Shown here: positions 18,181 to 27,867 of the stretch, piece by piece
Numbering within the stretch: position 1 is the first letter of the stretch
How the letters are laid out: the number at the start of each line of letters is the position of its first letter
Assembly (NCBI RefSeq): GCF_900115545.1
Contig: NZ_FOWV01000001.1
Span: 806,001 to 870,000, forward strand
DNA: 64,000 nucleotides
Reading direction: 5' to 3'
From: Ralstonia sp. NFACC01
Lineage (GTDB): Bacteria; Pseudomonadota; Gammaproteobacteria; Burkholderiales; Burkholderiaceae
The notes under the pieces: model-generated
What the model saw: only the letters and a program-made list of their open reading frames with translations
Told to the model about the DNA's origin: nothing
Databases searched by the model: none
Translations under genes and position numbers: made by a program

Positions 18181-19311
18181 TCACCCGTCGTACGAATACG
18201 CGCGCCGATGCCGCACAGCCTCAGCGAGTATGTCGAGCACGGGCTCAGTCTGCGTCCAGCTCAGGCACGCGTCGGTGATCGATACGCCGTACTTGAGCGG
18301 CACACCCGGCTTCAGATCTTGGCGGCCCGCTTCGAGGTGGCTTTCGACCATCACGCCGACGATCCGGTGCTCCCCCTGCGACAACTGCCGCGCGAGATCC
18401 TGTGCAACCTCGATCTGCCGTTCATGCGATTTGTTTGAATTCGCGTGCGAGCAGTCGACCATCACCTGTTCGCGCAACTTTGCCGCACGCAGCGCCGCGC
18501 AGGTCGCCTCAATGTGCTCGCTGTCGTAGTTCGGCCCGCTCTTGCCGCCGCGCAGGATCACGTGCGCGTCGTCATTGCCGCGCGTCTCGAAGATCGCGGC
18601 CATGCCCATCTTGGTCATGCCCATGAACGCGTGGCTGGCGCGCGCCGCGATGATTGCGTCCGACGCAACCTGCACGCCGCCGTCGGTGCCGTTCTTGAAA
18701 CCGATCGGGCAACTCAGGCCCGACGCGAGCTGTCGATGGCTCTGGCTTTCCGTCGTGCGCGCGCCGATCGCGCCCCACGCGATGAGGTCCGCGATGTATT
18801 GCGGGCTCAGCAGATCAAGGAATTCAGTTGCTGCAGGCAGACCGAGCGCGTTGACGTCGAGCAGCAGTTGCCGCGCAGCGCGCAGCCCTTCATTGATACG
18901 GAAGCTGCCGTCCAGCCGCGGATCGTTGATGTACCCCTTCCAACCGACCGTCGTGCGCGGCTTCTCAAAGTAGACGCGCATCACGATCAGCAGGTCGTCC
19001 TTCAGTGCATCAGCCGCAGCCTTGAGGCGGCGCGCGTAATCGAGCGCCTGGTCGTGATCGTGGATCGAGCACGGCCCGACGATGAGCAGCAGCCGGTCGT
19101 CGCGGCCGTGCAAGATGTTGCTGATGGCCCGGCGGGTGTCTTCAACGAGCGCCTGCGTATCGGCAGGCACGGGCAATTCGTCCAGCAACAGCGCAGGAGA
19201 AATCAGCGGACGCACCGCGCCGATGCGGGTGTCGTCGATGCGCGTCGTGTCTTGCGTCGCGTCGGCGACGCCCACCTCGCGATCATGTGATGGATTGTCG
19301 AGGTTCTTCAT
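18181..19311 (-). CDS. aroG: 3-deoxy-7-phosphoheptulonate synthase (DAHP synthase), 376 aa
   Basis: Class I (AroA-I alpha) DAHP synthase, which condenses phosphoenolpyruvate and erythrose 4-phosphate in the first step of the shikimate pathway. Family motifs are IVGPCSIHD near 80-88, KPRTTVGWKGYINDPRLDGS near 115-134, and the metal and substrate residues in VMVDCSHANSNK near 290-300 and ILRGGKSGPNYD. The length is slightly over E. coli AroG because of an N-terminal tail of about 25 residues. Which aromatic amino acid inhibits it cannot be told from sequence alone. No attenuator-like leader peptide was seen. Confidence 0.95.
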   Translation of the reverse strand: MKNLDNPSHDREVGVADATQDTTRIDDTRIGAVRPLISPALLLDELPVPADTQALVEDTRRAISNILHGRDDRLLLIVGPCSIHDHDQALDYARRLKAAADALKDDLLIVMRVYFEKPRTTVGWKGYINDPRLDGSFRINEGLRAARQLLLDVNALGLPAATEFLDLLSPQYIADLIAWGAIGARTTESQSHRQLASGLSCPIGFKNGTDGGVQVASDAIIAARASHAFMGMTKMGMAAIFETRGNDDAHVILRGGKSGPNYDSEHIEATCAALRAAKLREQVMVDCSHANSNKSHERQIEVAQDLARQLSQGEHRIVGVMVESHLEAGRQDLKPGVPLKYGVSITDACLSWTQTEPVLDILAEAVRHRRAYSYDG

Positions 19312-19376
19312 TGTGATCTCCGAGGGACTTCAAATATGAATCGCGCGCCTGACGTCAATGGCGCGCCATCGCGCAC

Positions 19377-20603
19377 TTAAGCAGCCTTGCCACCGCGCGC
19401 TTGACGATAGTCCTCAGCAAACTCAGCCCATTGCTTGAGCGACACGTCTCTGCCATGCGCGGCCAGCTTCAGCGCCGATTTGCGCCAGGCCGTGCCAGCC
19501 GCATAGTCCTGCACCTTTTCCACGAGATCCGTCCCATGCCGGCCACAGCCGCGCAGATGGCACCACGCTGCCACGCGAGCCATGGTCTGCAGTGCATCGT
19601 CCAGGTTGGCGACCACGTTCTTGCCCGAGCCTAGCGCGACGCGATCGGCGGTCGGTTGCAGGCTTTTGACGACGTACGACTTCGGTTTCTCGCCCTTGGC
19701 GCCATAAACGACGCCGCGCAGCAGTGCTGGCGAAATGGCCTGCGAAATGCGCTGGATATCGACGACGCGCCCGGCCTCGCTACGCCAAGGGGCCACGCTG
19801 CAGGCGCTGCCCAGCACATCGTCCCAGACACTTGGGATGGAGAGCTTGATGTCGATCAGGCGCAGCGTGGTCGGGTCGTTTTCGGGGCGAGCGAGCACGG
19901 AATAGCGTTCAAGCCCCAGACTGCCCGTGCCAGCAATCCGCCGTGCGACGTCGATGGCAATGAAACGCTGGCCGTTGCCCTGCTGGCCATACGCCTCGAG
20001 GATGCGTCGTGCGCGGCGGACCTCGTCCTTGCTGGCACGCAATGTGCGGCGCCCATCAATGCGCAGCGAGATGCGGTTGCCGCTGCGCACGGTGCGCTGC
20101 GCCAGGTAGGCCGCACGGTTGCGCTTGCGCAAGGCACGCAGCAGATCGCGCACGATGCCCGTGGCGGTCGCCCGCTCGACCCAGCGCGGCTTGCCGTCAA
20201 CCAGCGCGGCCGCATACGTGTCGAGAAAGCGCCGGCACAGGTTGTGAGCATCTTCATCGGCCAGTTTCCAGCTGAAGGACGCCACCTGCAGGCTGGACAG
20301 CACGCGCACCAGGTCGACTGTGAACGGCGCGGCTAGCGCTTCGTCAAAGTCGTTCATGTCGAAGTAGACGAGGCCGTTGTCGCCCTTGAAGCTGCCGAAG
20401 TTTTCAAGGTGCAGGTCGCCGCAGACCAGCGTGCGGGGCGCGTCGTGCAGCAAGGCAGCGTCGGCCAGCGACGCGGCATACAGGTTGTTGGTGCCGCGAA
20501 AGAATGAAAACGGGTCGGCGGCGATGGCATCCAGCTTGCGGGTGAGTCTTTCGGGATCACGCCCGGCGTTGTATTCAAGCAGGATGCGGGTGCTGTCATG
20601 CAT
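19377..20603 (-). CDS. DUF2252 domain-containing protein, 408 aa
   Basis: It covers the whole DUF2252 family. Recognisable segments are PFSFFRGTNNLYAASLAD near the start, CGDLHLENFGSFKG and FDMNDFDEALAAPFTVDLVR; these resemble the catalytic HxDxxxxN and DxD-like elements of aminoglycoside phosphotransferase/kinase folds, so a kinase-like activity is plausible. The biochemical role is unknown. The ATG at 20603 is preferred over the GTG at 20609 because GAGG lies at the proper distance. It is divergent from the GH15 gene with only 37 bases between starts. Confidence 0.87.
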   Translation of the reverse strand: MHDSTRILLEYNAGRDPERLTRKLDAIAADPFSFFRGTNNLYAASLADAALLHDAPRTLVCGDLHLENFGSFKGDNGLVYFDMNDFDEALAAPFTVDLVRVLSSLQVASFSWKLADEDAHNLCRRFLDTYAAALVDGKPRWVERATATGIVRDLLRALRKRNRAAYLAQRTVRSGNRISLRIDGRRTLRASKDEVRRARRILEAYGQQGNGQRFIAIDVARRIAGTGSLGLERYSVLARPENDPTTLRLIDIKLSIPSVWDDVLGSACSVAPWRSEAGRVVDIQRISQAISPALLRGVVYGAKGEKPKSYVVKSLQPTADRVALGSGKNVVANLDDALQTMARVAAWCHLRGCGRHGTDLVEKVQDYAAGTAWRKSALKLAAHGRDVSLKQWAEFAEDYRQARGGKAA

Positions 20604-20640
20604 GGTCACGGCCTCGTTGAAGTGCTTGGAGTGGAGTGCA

Positions 20641-22512
20641 ATGCCCTCAAAAATCGAAGATTACGCGTTGATTGGCGATTGCGAAACCGCGGCACTGGTT
20701 TCGCGCGACGGGTCCATCGATTGGCTGTGCTGGCCGCGGTTCGATTCAGGCGCTTGTTTTGCCGCGCTGCTCGGCACGCCGGACCACGGCCGATGGCGCA
20801 TCGCGCCGAAAGGCGAGGCTCGCGCCACGCGCCGGCGCTACCTGCCAGGCACGCTGGTGCTGGAAACCGTATTCGAGACCGACACCGGTTCCGCCAGCGT
20901 GACCGACCTGATGACCGCCCGCCTGCCGGGCACCGCTGGCGCACGGGACGACACCTCAGACCTCATCCGTATCGTGCGGGGGCTCTCCGGTACCGTCGAC
21001 ATGCGCATGGACCTCACGCTGCGGTTCGACTACGGCGCGTCGATACCGTGGGTCAGCCGCGTGTCCGAAGTCACGGGGGCGCCGGCTGACGGCCCGTGCG
21101 ACATGCCCGATTGCGTGCTTCGAGCCGTGGCGGGGCCCAACATGACGACGCTGCGCACCCCTGCCCCGATCCGTGGCGAGAACCTCTCCACCGTGGCGGA
21201 TTTCACCGTGCGCGAAGGTGAAGCGGTGCCATTTGTGCTCACGCATTCGCCCTCGCATCTGCCATTACCGGCATCGATCGACGCGCTTGAAGCCCAGGTC
21301 GACATCGAGGCGCGCTGGCGTGCGTGGTCCGGCCGCTGCCACGGTGCAGGCCCATGGACAGAAGCCGTCGAGCGCTCGCTCATCACACTCAAGGCACTGA
21401 CGTATCACCGCACCGGCGGCGTCGTGGCCGCGCCCACAACGTCGCTGCCTGAGCAACTCGGCGGCGTGCGCAACTGGGACTACCGCTACTGCTGGCTGCG
21501 CGACGCCACCCTCACGCTGCTCGCGCTCATGAATGCGGGCTACTACAACGAGGCGCGCTCGTGGCGACAATGGCTCGAACGCGCAATCGCCGGCAGCCCG
21601 GCACAGGTGCAGATCATGTACGGCATTGCCGGCGAACGGCGCCTGGGCGAGTGGACGGTTCCCTGGCTCCCAGGCTACGAAGGCGCGCAACCCGTGCGCG
21701 TGGGCAATGCGGCCGCGATGCAACTCCAGCTCGACGTGTACGGCGAACTGATGGACGCCCTCTTCATCGCCCGCAAAGGCGGCCTGGATGGCGATGAAGC
21801 CTCGTGGCGCTTGCAGGTCGCGCTGATGACGCATCTGGAAAGCATCTGGCAGACGCCAGACGAAGGCATCTGGGAGGTCCGCGGCCCTTCGCGCCATTTC
21901 ACGCATTCCAAGGTCATGGCATGGGTCGCGTTCGACCGCGCCGTCAAAACCATCGAGCAATTCAACGTGGATGGCCCAGCAGAGCACTGGCGCGCCGTGC
22001 GCGACCGCATTCACGCGGAGGTCTGTGCCCACGGCTACAACGCCACGCGCGACTGCTTCGTACAGAGTTACGGTGGCGACGAGCTGGACGCCGCGCTCCT
22101 GATGCTGCCGCTCGTCGGCTTTCTGCCGGCGTCTGACCCGCGCATCCAGGGCACGGTCAAGGCCATCGAAGAAGACCTGCTCGTTGATGGCCTCGTGCGC
22201 CGCTACCGCACCGAAGCCGTAACCGATGGCCTGCCCCAGGGCGAAGGCGTATTTCTCGCCTGCAGCTTCTGGTATGTCGACAACCTCGTCCTGCAAGGCC
22301 GCCAGGACGAGGCTCGCGCGCTCTTCACCAAGCTGCTGGCACTGCGCAACGACGTCGGCTTGCTGGCCGAAGAATACGACCCGCGCGTGAAACGGCTGGT
22401 TGGCAACTTCCCGCAAGCGTTTTCGCATATCGCGCTCGTGAATTCAGCGCTGGCGCTATCTGCCGCAGCGGATCACGTCAGCCAGCGCACGGGCAACCCT
22501 GCGCGCAACTGA
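20641..22512 (+). CDS. Glycoside hydrolase family 15 protein (glucoamylase/trehalase type), 623 aa
   Basis: A cytoplasmic GH15 enzyme. The N-terminal beta-sandwich domain (IEDYALIGDCETAALVSRDGSIDWLCWPRFDS) leads to the (alpha/alpha)6 catalytic barrel, with RNWDYRYCWLRDATLTL near 280-295, WEVRG near 420 (the expected position of the general acid) and the C-terminal LVGNFPQAFSHIALVN. No signal peptide, so the substrate is intracellular: maltodextrin, trehalose or an alpha-glucoside. The ATG at 20641 has GGAG upstream; earlier in-frame starts would overlap the divergent DUF2252 gene. Close divergence from DUF2252 suggests shared control. Confidence 0.9.
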   Translation: MPSKIEDYALIGDCETAALVSRDGSIDWLCWPRFDSGACFAALLGTPDHGRWRIAPKGEARATRRRYLPGTLVLETVFETDTGSASVTDLMTARLPGTAGARDDTSDLIRIVRGLSGTVDMRMDLTLRFDYGASIPWVSRVSEVTGAPADGPCDMPDCVLRAVAGPNMTTLRTPAPIRGENLSTVADFTVREGEAVPFVLTHSPSHLPLPASIDALEAQVDIEARWRAWSGRCHGAGPWTEAVERSLITLKALTYHRTGGVVAAPTTSLPEQLGGVRNWDYRYCWLRDATLTLLALMNAGYYNEARSWRQWLERAIAGSPAQVQIMYGIAGERRLGEWTVPWLPGYEGAQPVRVGNAAAMQLQLDVYGELMDALFIARKGGLDGDEASWRLQVALMTHLESIWQTPDEGIWEVRGPSRHFTHSKVMAWVAFDRAVKTIEQFNVDGPAEHWRAVRDRIHAEVCAHGYNATRDCFVQSYGGDELDAALLMLPLVGFLPASDPRIQGTVKAIEEDLLVDGLVRRYRTEAVTDGLPQGEGVFLACSFWYVDNLVLQGRQDEARALFTKLLALRNDVGLLAEEYDPRVKRLVGNFPQAFSHIALVNSALALSAAADHVSQRTGNPARN

Positions 22513-22542
22513 CGCCCGGCCGAAGCCGGTAAAATAGCGGCC

Positions 22543-22803
22543 ATGACCGAATCGACCGCATTCAGCCCCATGCCAGACGACGCAACCAGTGCTTCCGACA
22601 GCACCCTGCTGGGCCGCCCAGACAGTCCCTGCATCGGCATCTGCTCGACGCTCTTCGACGAGGTCTGCCAAGGCTGCGGGCGCACGCAGCTGGAAGTCAG
22701 CAACTGGGTGTTCATGACAGACGAAGAACGCAACACGGTCTGGACGCGCATACTTGCCGAAGGCACGGCCCAGGGCTACAACGCCGATGGCAGCCGCAAG
22801 TAG
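22543..22803 (+). CDS. DUF1289 domain-containing protein, 86 aa
   Basis: A small cysteine-rich protein. The DUF1289 core is clear: SPCIGICSTLFDEVCQGCGR with four cysteines, then the WVFMTDEERNTVW segment. Four cysteines in this pattern suggest a bound zinc or iron-sulfur centre; the function is not established. It follows the GH15 gene by 30 bases and is closed by a strong terminator, so it may share its transcript. Confidence 0.9.
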   Translation: MTESTAFSPMPDDATSASDSTLLGRPDSPCIGICSTLFDEVCQGCGRTQLEVSNWVFMTDEERNTVWTRILAEGTAQGYNADGSRK

Positions 22804-22821
22804 GCACCGCGCTTCAGATGC

Positions 22822-22849
22822 AAAAAACCCGGCCGAAGCCGGGTTTTTT
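22822..22849. terminator. Bidirectional intrinsic terminator
   Basis: CCCGGC-cgaa-GCCGGG with six A before and six T after. It lies between the convergent DUF1289 and aldehyde dehydrogenase genes and would stop both transcripts. Confidence 0.93.
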
Positions 22850-22871
22850 GTTGGGGCCGCATGTGGGCAGA

Positions 22872-24308
22872 TCAGGCGGTCTTCGCCGGATTGAGCTGCA
22901 TCGCCTTGTACTCCAGGAACTCCTCCAGGCCGTACTTGCCGTTCTCGCGCCCGTGGCCGGACTGCTTGTAGCCACCAAACGGCGCCTGCATGTTAAACGG
23001 CCCGCCGTTGATGTTCACCTGACCCGTGCGGATGCGCCGCGCCACGCGAATCGCCCGCGCCTCGTCGCCCGACCACACCCCGCCGCCCAGGCCGTAGATG
23101 CTGTCGTTGGCGATGCGAACGGCCTCTTCCTCGTCGTCGTAGCAGATCACCGTGAGCACGGGGCCGAATATTTCTTCGCGCGCCACGGTGTCGGTGGTCT
23201 TGACGTTGCCGAGCACCGTCGGCTTGACGAAGTAACCGGTCGGCAGGCCCTCCGGCGTGTCGGCGCCGCCGGTAATGAGTTCTGCGCCCTCTTCCAGGCC
23301 CTTGCGGATGTAGCCGAGCACGCGGTCGCGCTGCACGGCAGAAATGAGCGGCCCGAGGCGCGTGTTTTCCTGCGCTGGATCGCCCGGCACGTAGGCAGCA
23401 GCAAACTGCGCGGCCAGCGCCTTCACCTCTTCATACTTCGCGCGCGGCACCAGCATGCGGGTGTGCGCCGAGCACGTCTGCCCAGAGTTCAGGAAACACG
23501 CCGACAGCGTGCCCTTGACCGCCGATGCCAGGTCCGCATCATCCAGGATCACCGAGGCCGATTTGCCGCCCAGCTCCAGCGCCACGCGCTTGACCGACTG
23601 CGATGCCAGTTCCGCCACACGCTTGCCTGCACGCGTCGAGCCCGTGAACGACACCATGTCGACATCCGGGTCGCTTGCGAGCACTTCACCCACCACCGGG
23701 CCATAGCCGGTGACAAGGTTGAACACGCCCGGCGGCAGACCGGCTTCTTCAATGACCTCCGCCAGCACGAAGGCGTTGAGCGGCGCCACTTCCGACGGCT
23801 TGAGCACCACCGTGCACCCCGCGGCCAACGCGGGCGCGACCTTCAGCGTGATCTGGTTCAGCGGGTAGTTCCACGGCGTGATGGCGCCCACCACACCCAC
23901 CGGCTCGCGCACCACCAGCGAGTTGCCAACGTGTTCTTCAAACTCGAACGTGCTGAGCAGCTTGGCGAAATTGCCCCAGTTATAAACTGGACCGCCCACC
24001 TGGATGGCGCGCGCCAGCTTGACCGGCATGCCGACTTCGCCGGCAATCAACTGCGCCAGCTCTTCGCTGCGGGCCTGCAGGCCGTCGGCAATCTTCTGGA
24101 TGTATTCGGCGCGCTTGGCAACGGGCGTGGCAGCCCAGTCATCAAATGCAGCGCGGGCCGCTGCCACGGCGGCTTCCGCATCGGCCGCGCTGCCTTCGGG
24201 AATGGTTCCCATCACGGCTTCAGTGGCCGAATGAATCACTTCAATGACGCCCTTGCCCTGCGGCGCCACCCACTTGCCATTGATGAAAAGCTTGTCGCGT
24301 TGCTGCAT
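22872..24308 (-). CDS. Aldehyde dehydrogenase family protein, 478 aa
   Basis: A full-length NAD(P)-dependent aldehyde dehydrogenase. The catalytic cysteine is C279 in NSGQTCSA, the general base is the glutamate of LELGGKSAS about 34 residues earlier, and the nucleotide-binding FTGST motif is near 220. The conserved EEIFGPVL and PFGGYKQSG segments are present. The closest style is the aldehyde dehydrogenase branch that includes betaine- and aldehyde-type enzymes with broad substrates; the true substrate is not determined. It stands alone and is followed by the bidirectional terminator. Confidence 0.93.
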   Translation of the reverse strand: MQQRDKLFINGKWVAPQGKGVIEVIHSATEAVMGTIPEGSAADAEAAVAAARAAFDDWAATPVAKRAEYIQKIADGLQARSEELAQLIAGEVGMPVKLARAIQVGGPVYNWGNFAKLLSTFEFEEHVGNSLVVREPVGVVGAITPWNYPLNQITLKVAPALAAGCTVVLKPSEVAPLNAFVLAEVIEEAGLPPGVFNLVTGYGPVVGEVLASDPDVDMVSFTGSTRAGKRVAELASQSVKRVALELGGKSASVILDDADLASAVKGTLSACFLNSGQTCSAHTRMLVPRAKYEEVKALAAQFAAAYVPGDPAQENTRLGPLISAVQRDRVLGYIRKGLEEGAELITGGADTPEGLPTGYFVKPTVLGNVKTTDTVAREEIFGPVLTVICYDDEEEAVRIANDSIYGLGGGVWSGDEARAIRVARRIRTGQVNINGGPFNMQAPFGGYKQSGHGRENGKYGLEEFLEYKAMQLNPAKTA

Positions 24309-24459
24309 CGTCGGTCGTCTCGCTCTGGTGGATGCGCGATTTGCGCGTTGTGCTATCCGGGTTGCGACTGAGGCCCACGTCGCCCCCGGGCGGTTATGAT
24401 CGGTCTATTGTAGAGCCAGCAGAGCGCGCGCTGCAGACGCGCCGGCCGAGGGAGACAGC

Positions 24460-24969
24460 ATGACCACCACCATCTACCAGAAGACCGAAAAAGGTCAGGA
24501 TGAGATCCGCACACGTGCGAATCACCTTGACCAGCGTCACCGCGCGGTCCTTCTGATGATCAACGGCGAAAAAACCTGCGACGACATCCTCGTCCAGCTG
24601 CAACCTCTGGGCATGACGCAAGCCGTGTTTGACGAACTCGAGAACGCCGGGTATATCCGTACGCACGTGCCCGGAGCCACCACCGTGAAGGCGGCACCAG
24701 CGACAAGCCCTGCCCTGGCAGCAACTTCAAAAGAGCCGACCGCCGAGGGCTATCAACGCCTCTATCGCTTCTATACCGAAACCATCAGCCGGTATCTCGG
24801 CCTGCGCGGTTATCTGCTTGAGATGAAGGTGGAGAAAGCCAGCAACGTCGCGGAACTCGTCGCCCTGCGCGACACGCTCAAGGCCGCCCTCGGCAAAACG
24901 CGTGGCGAGCCTGACACCAGCAACGTGATCGCCCAGCTCGATCTGCTGATCGACGAAGCAACAAGCTGA
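24460..24969 (+). CDS. Unknown protein, 169 aa
   Basis: Residues 1-70 read like a winged-helix-type unit (GQDEIRTRANHLDQRHRAVL, then INGEKTCDDILVQL and FDELENAGYI), followed by an alanine- and threonine-rich linker and a helical C-terminal domain of about 80 residues. It resembles proteins seen near genes in Ralstonia and Cupriavidus annotated as hypothetical; I do not know a function. It may be a regulator. A weak hairpin and T-rich stretch (about 24990-25020) follow the stop. Confidence 0.7.
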   Translation: MTTTIYQKTEKGQDEIRTRANHLDQRHRAVLLMINGEKTCDDILVQLQPLGMTQAVFDELENAGYIRTHVPGATTVKAAPATSPALAATSKEPTAEGYQRLYRFYTETISRYLGLRGYLLEMKVEKASNVAELVALRDTLKAALGKTRGEPDTSNVIAQLDLLIDEATS

Positions 24970-25097
24970 CTGCAACGCACCCTGGACTCCATAAAAGACG
25001 GTCGCGTGAACCGCCTTTTTCTTTCGAGCGCCGTTGAATACGAGCGTCCATCAGATATTGAGGTCTCCGCGTCGCGGAATGGGAAAACTTCATTACC

Positions 25098-26033
25098 ATG
25101 GCGAATCCCATTCGCGTGCTTCATGGCAAAAGGCTGCCCGTGCCCATCGATATCCGAGCCCTTCGTTACTTCGTAGAAACCGCGCGGCTGCAGAGCTTCA
25201 CGCAAGCGGCGAGTTCGCTCTCGGTAACACAGTCCACCATCAGCAAGATGGTGCGTCAGCTGGAAAACGAGGTTGGCCAGCCGCTGCTGATCCGCGAAGG
25301 CAGGCAGGTGCGGCTCACCGACGTAGGCCGTGTCGTGTATGCGCGCGGCCAGGAAACGCTCGGTGTGGTGCACAGGCTGACACTTGAAGTGGCCGACCTG
25401 TCTTCGCTTGGACGGGGTGAACTCACGGTCGGCATTCCGCCGATGGTGAACCTGTTCTTTTCGCCCGTGGTAAGCGCATTTCGACAGCGCTATCCCAATC
25501 TGGCACTGAACCTGGCCGAGTACGGCGGCAAGACAGTGGAACAGCAGGTGGCCAGTGGTGAGCTGGAGGTGGGCGCCACGGTTCTGCCCGGGGACAGCGG
25601 CCTCGAACTCGCTACGCGGCAGTTTGCAAAGTATCCGATCTGGGTGGTGGGACCGCGCAAAGCGAAATGGGCCAAGGGCAAGACCGTCAGCCTCTCGGCG
25701 CTGCGTGACGAACCGCTGCTGTTGCTGGCTGAGGATTTCTCGCTCACGCGCAAGCTGCGGCAGGCTTTTCTTGAAGCCCGCATCGAGCCGCACATCGCTG
25801 CGCAGAGCGGGCACTGGGAATTCCTCGCCTCGATGGCGGCTGCGGGCCTGGGCACGACTTTTTTACCACAGCCGCTGGTGGCCAATCTTGCGAACCGTGA
25901 CAAGCTGGCCGTGGCACGCCTGACCGCGCCGGACATGGATTGGGCGCTCGCGCACCTGTGGTCGCCGGGCCGGTACCTGTCGCACGCCGCGCGTGCATGG
26001 CTGGCGACATGCGAGGAAGTGCTGGGCGCCTGA
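25098..26033 (+). CDS. LysR family transcriptional regulator, 311 aa
   Basis: A LysR protein with the helix-turn-helix at about residues 20-75 (RYFVETARLQSFTQAASSLSVTQ, then STISKMVRQLEN), and an effector domain to the end. The ATG at 25098 has a weak ribosome site; a GTG at 25140, preceded by AAAAGG, would give a protein starting at the usual distance before the helix and may be the true start. It converges with the CoA-transferase gene and has no divergent partner, so its target is not evident from context. Confidence 0.88.
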   Translation: MANPIRVLHGKRLPVPIDIRALRYFVETARLQSFTQAASSLSVTQSTISKMVRQLENEVGQPLLIREGRQVRLTDVGRVVYARGQETLGVVHRLTLEVADLSSLGRGELTVGIPPMVNLFFSPVVSAFRQRYPNLALNLAEYGGKTVEQQVASGELEVGATVLPGDSGLELATRQFAKYPIWVVGPRKAKWAKGKTVSLSALRDEPLLLLAEDFSLTRKLRQAFLEARIEPHIAAQSGHWEFLASMAAAGLGTTFLPQPLVANLANRDKLAVARLTAPDMDWALAHLWSPGRYLSHAARAWLATCEEVLGA

Positions 26034-26045
26034 GCAGCGGCGCCC
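26024..26045. terminator. GC hairpin spanning two convergent stops
   Basis: GGGCGCC and GGCGCCC form a 7-base stem around an 8-base loop in the 17 bases between the convergent LysR and CoA-transferase genes, overlapping the LysR stop. There is no T-run, so it may only impede transcription or protect the ends. Confidence 0.4.
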
Positions 26046-26050
26046 ACGCT

Positions 26051-27598
26051 TCAGGCGCTCAATGCAGACTCCGCGAGCGCACCCTCTTCACTGAACCCCG
26101 CCGGGCGCATCGATCCATGATCGCGGAACCGGACATGCCAGGCCAGCGCCTCTTCCAGCAGATGCGGGGTATGCCCGCCGCGCCGCTGCGCGCGCACAAC
26201 GTAGTCGCGCAGCAGCTCGCGGTAGCGAGGGTCCGCGCAGTTTCCGATGATCTGCACGGCACGCTCGCGCGGCGCCAGTCCCCGCAGATCAGCCAACCCG
26301 TGTTCGGTGACGATGATGTCGACGTCGTGCTCTGTGTGGTCCACATGCGAGACCATCGGAACGATGCTCGAGATGTCGCCGTCCTTGGCCAACGACTTGG
26401 TCACGAAAACCGACAGATGCGCGTTGCGCGCAAAGTCGCCCGAGCCGCCGATGCCGTTCATCATGTGCGTGCCGCCCACGTGCGTCGAATTGACGTTGCC
26501 GTAGATATCGCATTCCAGCGCGGTATTGATGGTGATCAGACCCAGCCGGCGGATCACTTCGGGGTGGTTGCTGATCTCCTGCGGCCGCAGAACCACGCGC
26601 GCCTTGTAGCGCTCCAGCTCCGTCAGGAACCGCTTGTAGACCGGGCGCGACAGCGTGATCGACGAAGCCGACGCAAACGCCAGCTTGCCCGAGTCGAGCA
26701 GCTCGATGGAGCTGTCCTGCAAGACCTCGGAGTACATCTTGAGGTCATGGAACGGCGAATCAATGAAGCCATGCAGGACCGCGTTGGAGATGGTTCCGAT
26801 ACCCGCCTGCAATGGCTGCAGCGTGGGCGAAAGGCGGCCCGTGCGCACCTCGCGCGCCAGAAACGCGTTCAGATGCCCGGCAATGGCGTTGGTCTCGGCA
26901 TCGGGCGGCAGCACGTTGGATGGGCTGTCGTCCTGCCCTGTGATGACGATGGCGGCGATCTTGCGCGGATCGATCGGGATGGCCGGCACGCCGATGCGCT
27001 GCTCCGCCGCAATGAGCGGAATCGGCTGGCGATAGGGCCGCTGAACCGGGAAGAAGATATCGTGCAGCCCTTCCAGATTCGCGGGCATGTTCAGGTTGAT
27101 CTCGACAATCACCTGTTTCGCCAGCACCGCAAAACTTGCGGAATTGCCCACCGACGTGGTCGGCACAATGCCGCCACTCTCCGTGATGGCCGTGGCTTCG
27201 ACAACCGCCACATCCAGTGGTGCAATCTGCCGCGAACGCAGTTGCTCGACGGTCTCCGACAGGTGCTGATCAATGAACATGACCTCGCCTGCGTTGATCT
27301 TGCGCCGCAGCGTGGCATCGGCCTGGAACGGCAGGCGACGGGCAATCACGTCGGCTTCGGCCAACACCTTGTCGATGTCGTTGCCCAGCGAGGCGCCCGT
27401 CATGAGGGTAATGCGCAGCGGCTCGTGCGCCGCGCGTCGGGCTAGGGCAAACGGCACGGCTTTGCAGTCGCCGGCACGGGTGAAACCGCTCATGCCGACC
27501 GTCATGCCGTCGCGGATCAGGGCTGCGGCTTCGTCCGCAGACACCACTTTGTCGAGCAGGGATTGCAACCGAATGCGGCCGCCAATATCAGAGGTCAT
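26051..27598 (-). CDS. Acetyl-CoA hydrolase/transferase family, succinate CoA-transferase type, 515 aa
   Basis: A class I CoA-transferase that moves CoA between acyl groups, probably succinyl-CoA or propionyl-CoA and acetate. The catalytic glutamate is E362 in NTALECDIYGNVNS, followed by THMMNGIGGSGDFARNA, the oxyanion and CoA-binding region of this family. The N-terminal half (GMTVGMSGFTRAGDCKAVP) carries the first GxGGF-like loop. The length is typical of succinate:acetate CoA-transferases, longer than plain acetyl-CoA hydrolases. Stand-alone gene; the 269 bases upstream hold no gene and should contain its promoter. Confidence 0.92.
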   Translation of the reverse strand: MTSDIGGRIRLQSLLDKVVSADEAAALIRDGMTVGMSGFTRAGDCKAVPFALARRAAHEPLRITLMTGASLGNDIDKVLAEADVIARRLPFQADATLRRKINAGEVMFIDQHLSETVEQLRSRQIAPLDVAVVEATAITESGGIVPTTSVGNSASFAVLAKQVIVEINLNMPANLEGLHDIFFPVQRPYRQPIPLIAAEQRIGVPAIPIDPRKIAAIVITGQDDSPSNVLPPDAETNAIAGHLNAFLAREVRTGRLSPTLQPLQAGIGTISNAVLHGFIDSPFHDLKMYSEVLQDSSIELLDSGKLAFASASSITLSRPVYKRFLTELERYKARVVLRPQEISNHPEVIRRLGLITINTALECDIYGNVNSTHVGGTHMMNGIGGSGDFARNAHLSVFVTKSLAKDGDISSIVPMVSHVDHTEHDVDIIVTEHGLADLRGLAPRERAVQIIGNCADPRYRELLRDYVVRAQRRGGHTPHLLEEALAWHVRFRDHGSMRPAGFSEEGALAESALSA

Positions 27599-27867
27599 CT
27601 CGTCTCCTGGGTACTTCGCCGGGCCTGCGTTTGGCGCTTCTTGGTGTGACGCGCGGCGCCTGGTCCGCAGTTTTCGGCCTGTTCACTGTGATATGCAGCC
27701 CCAGTGTAGCGACGGTAGTGCATTCCGATGGCGATAAAAAATCATGGAATCAAGTCGGTTTTTTCATAGATAGCTGCCTTTAGTGGCTCGCGCTTGCCGC
27801 TTGGGCGAATACCAAATACAAAGGGCGGCACATTGGCGGCCCCTTGGTCACGGCAGAGAATCGGCGC

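Noticed and set aside
22818-24371. Plus-strand open frame of 517 codons
   Set aside because: Antisense to a full-length aldehyde dehydrogenase with its catalytic cysteine and glutamate in place.
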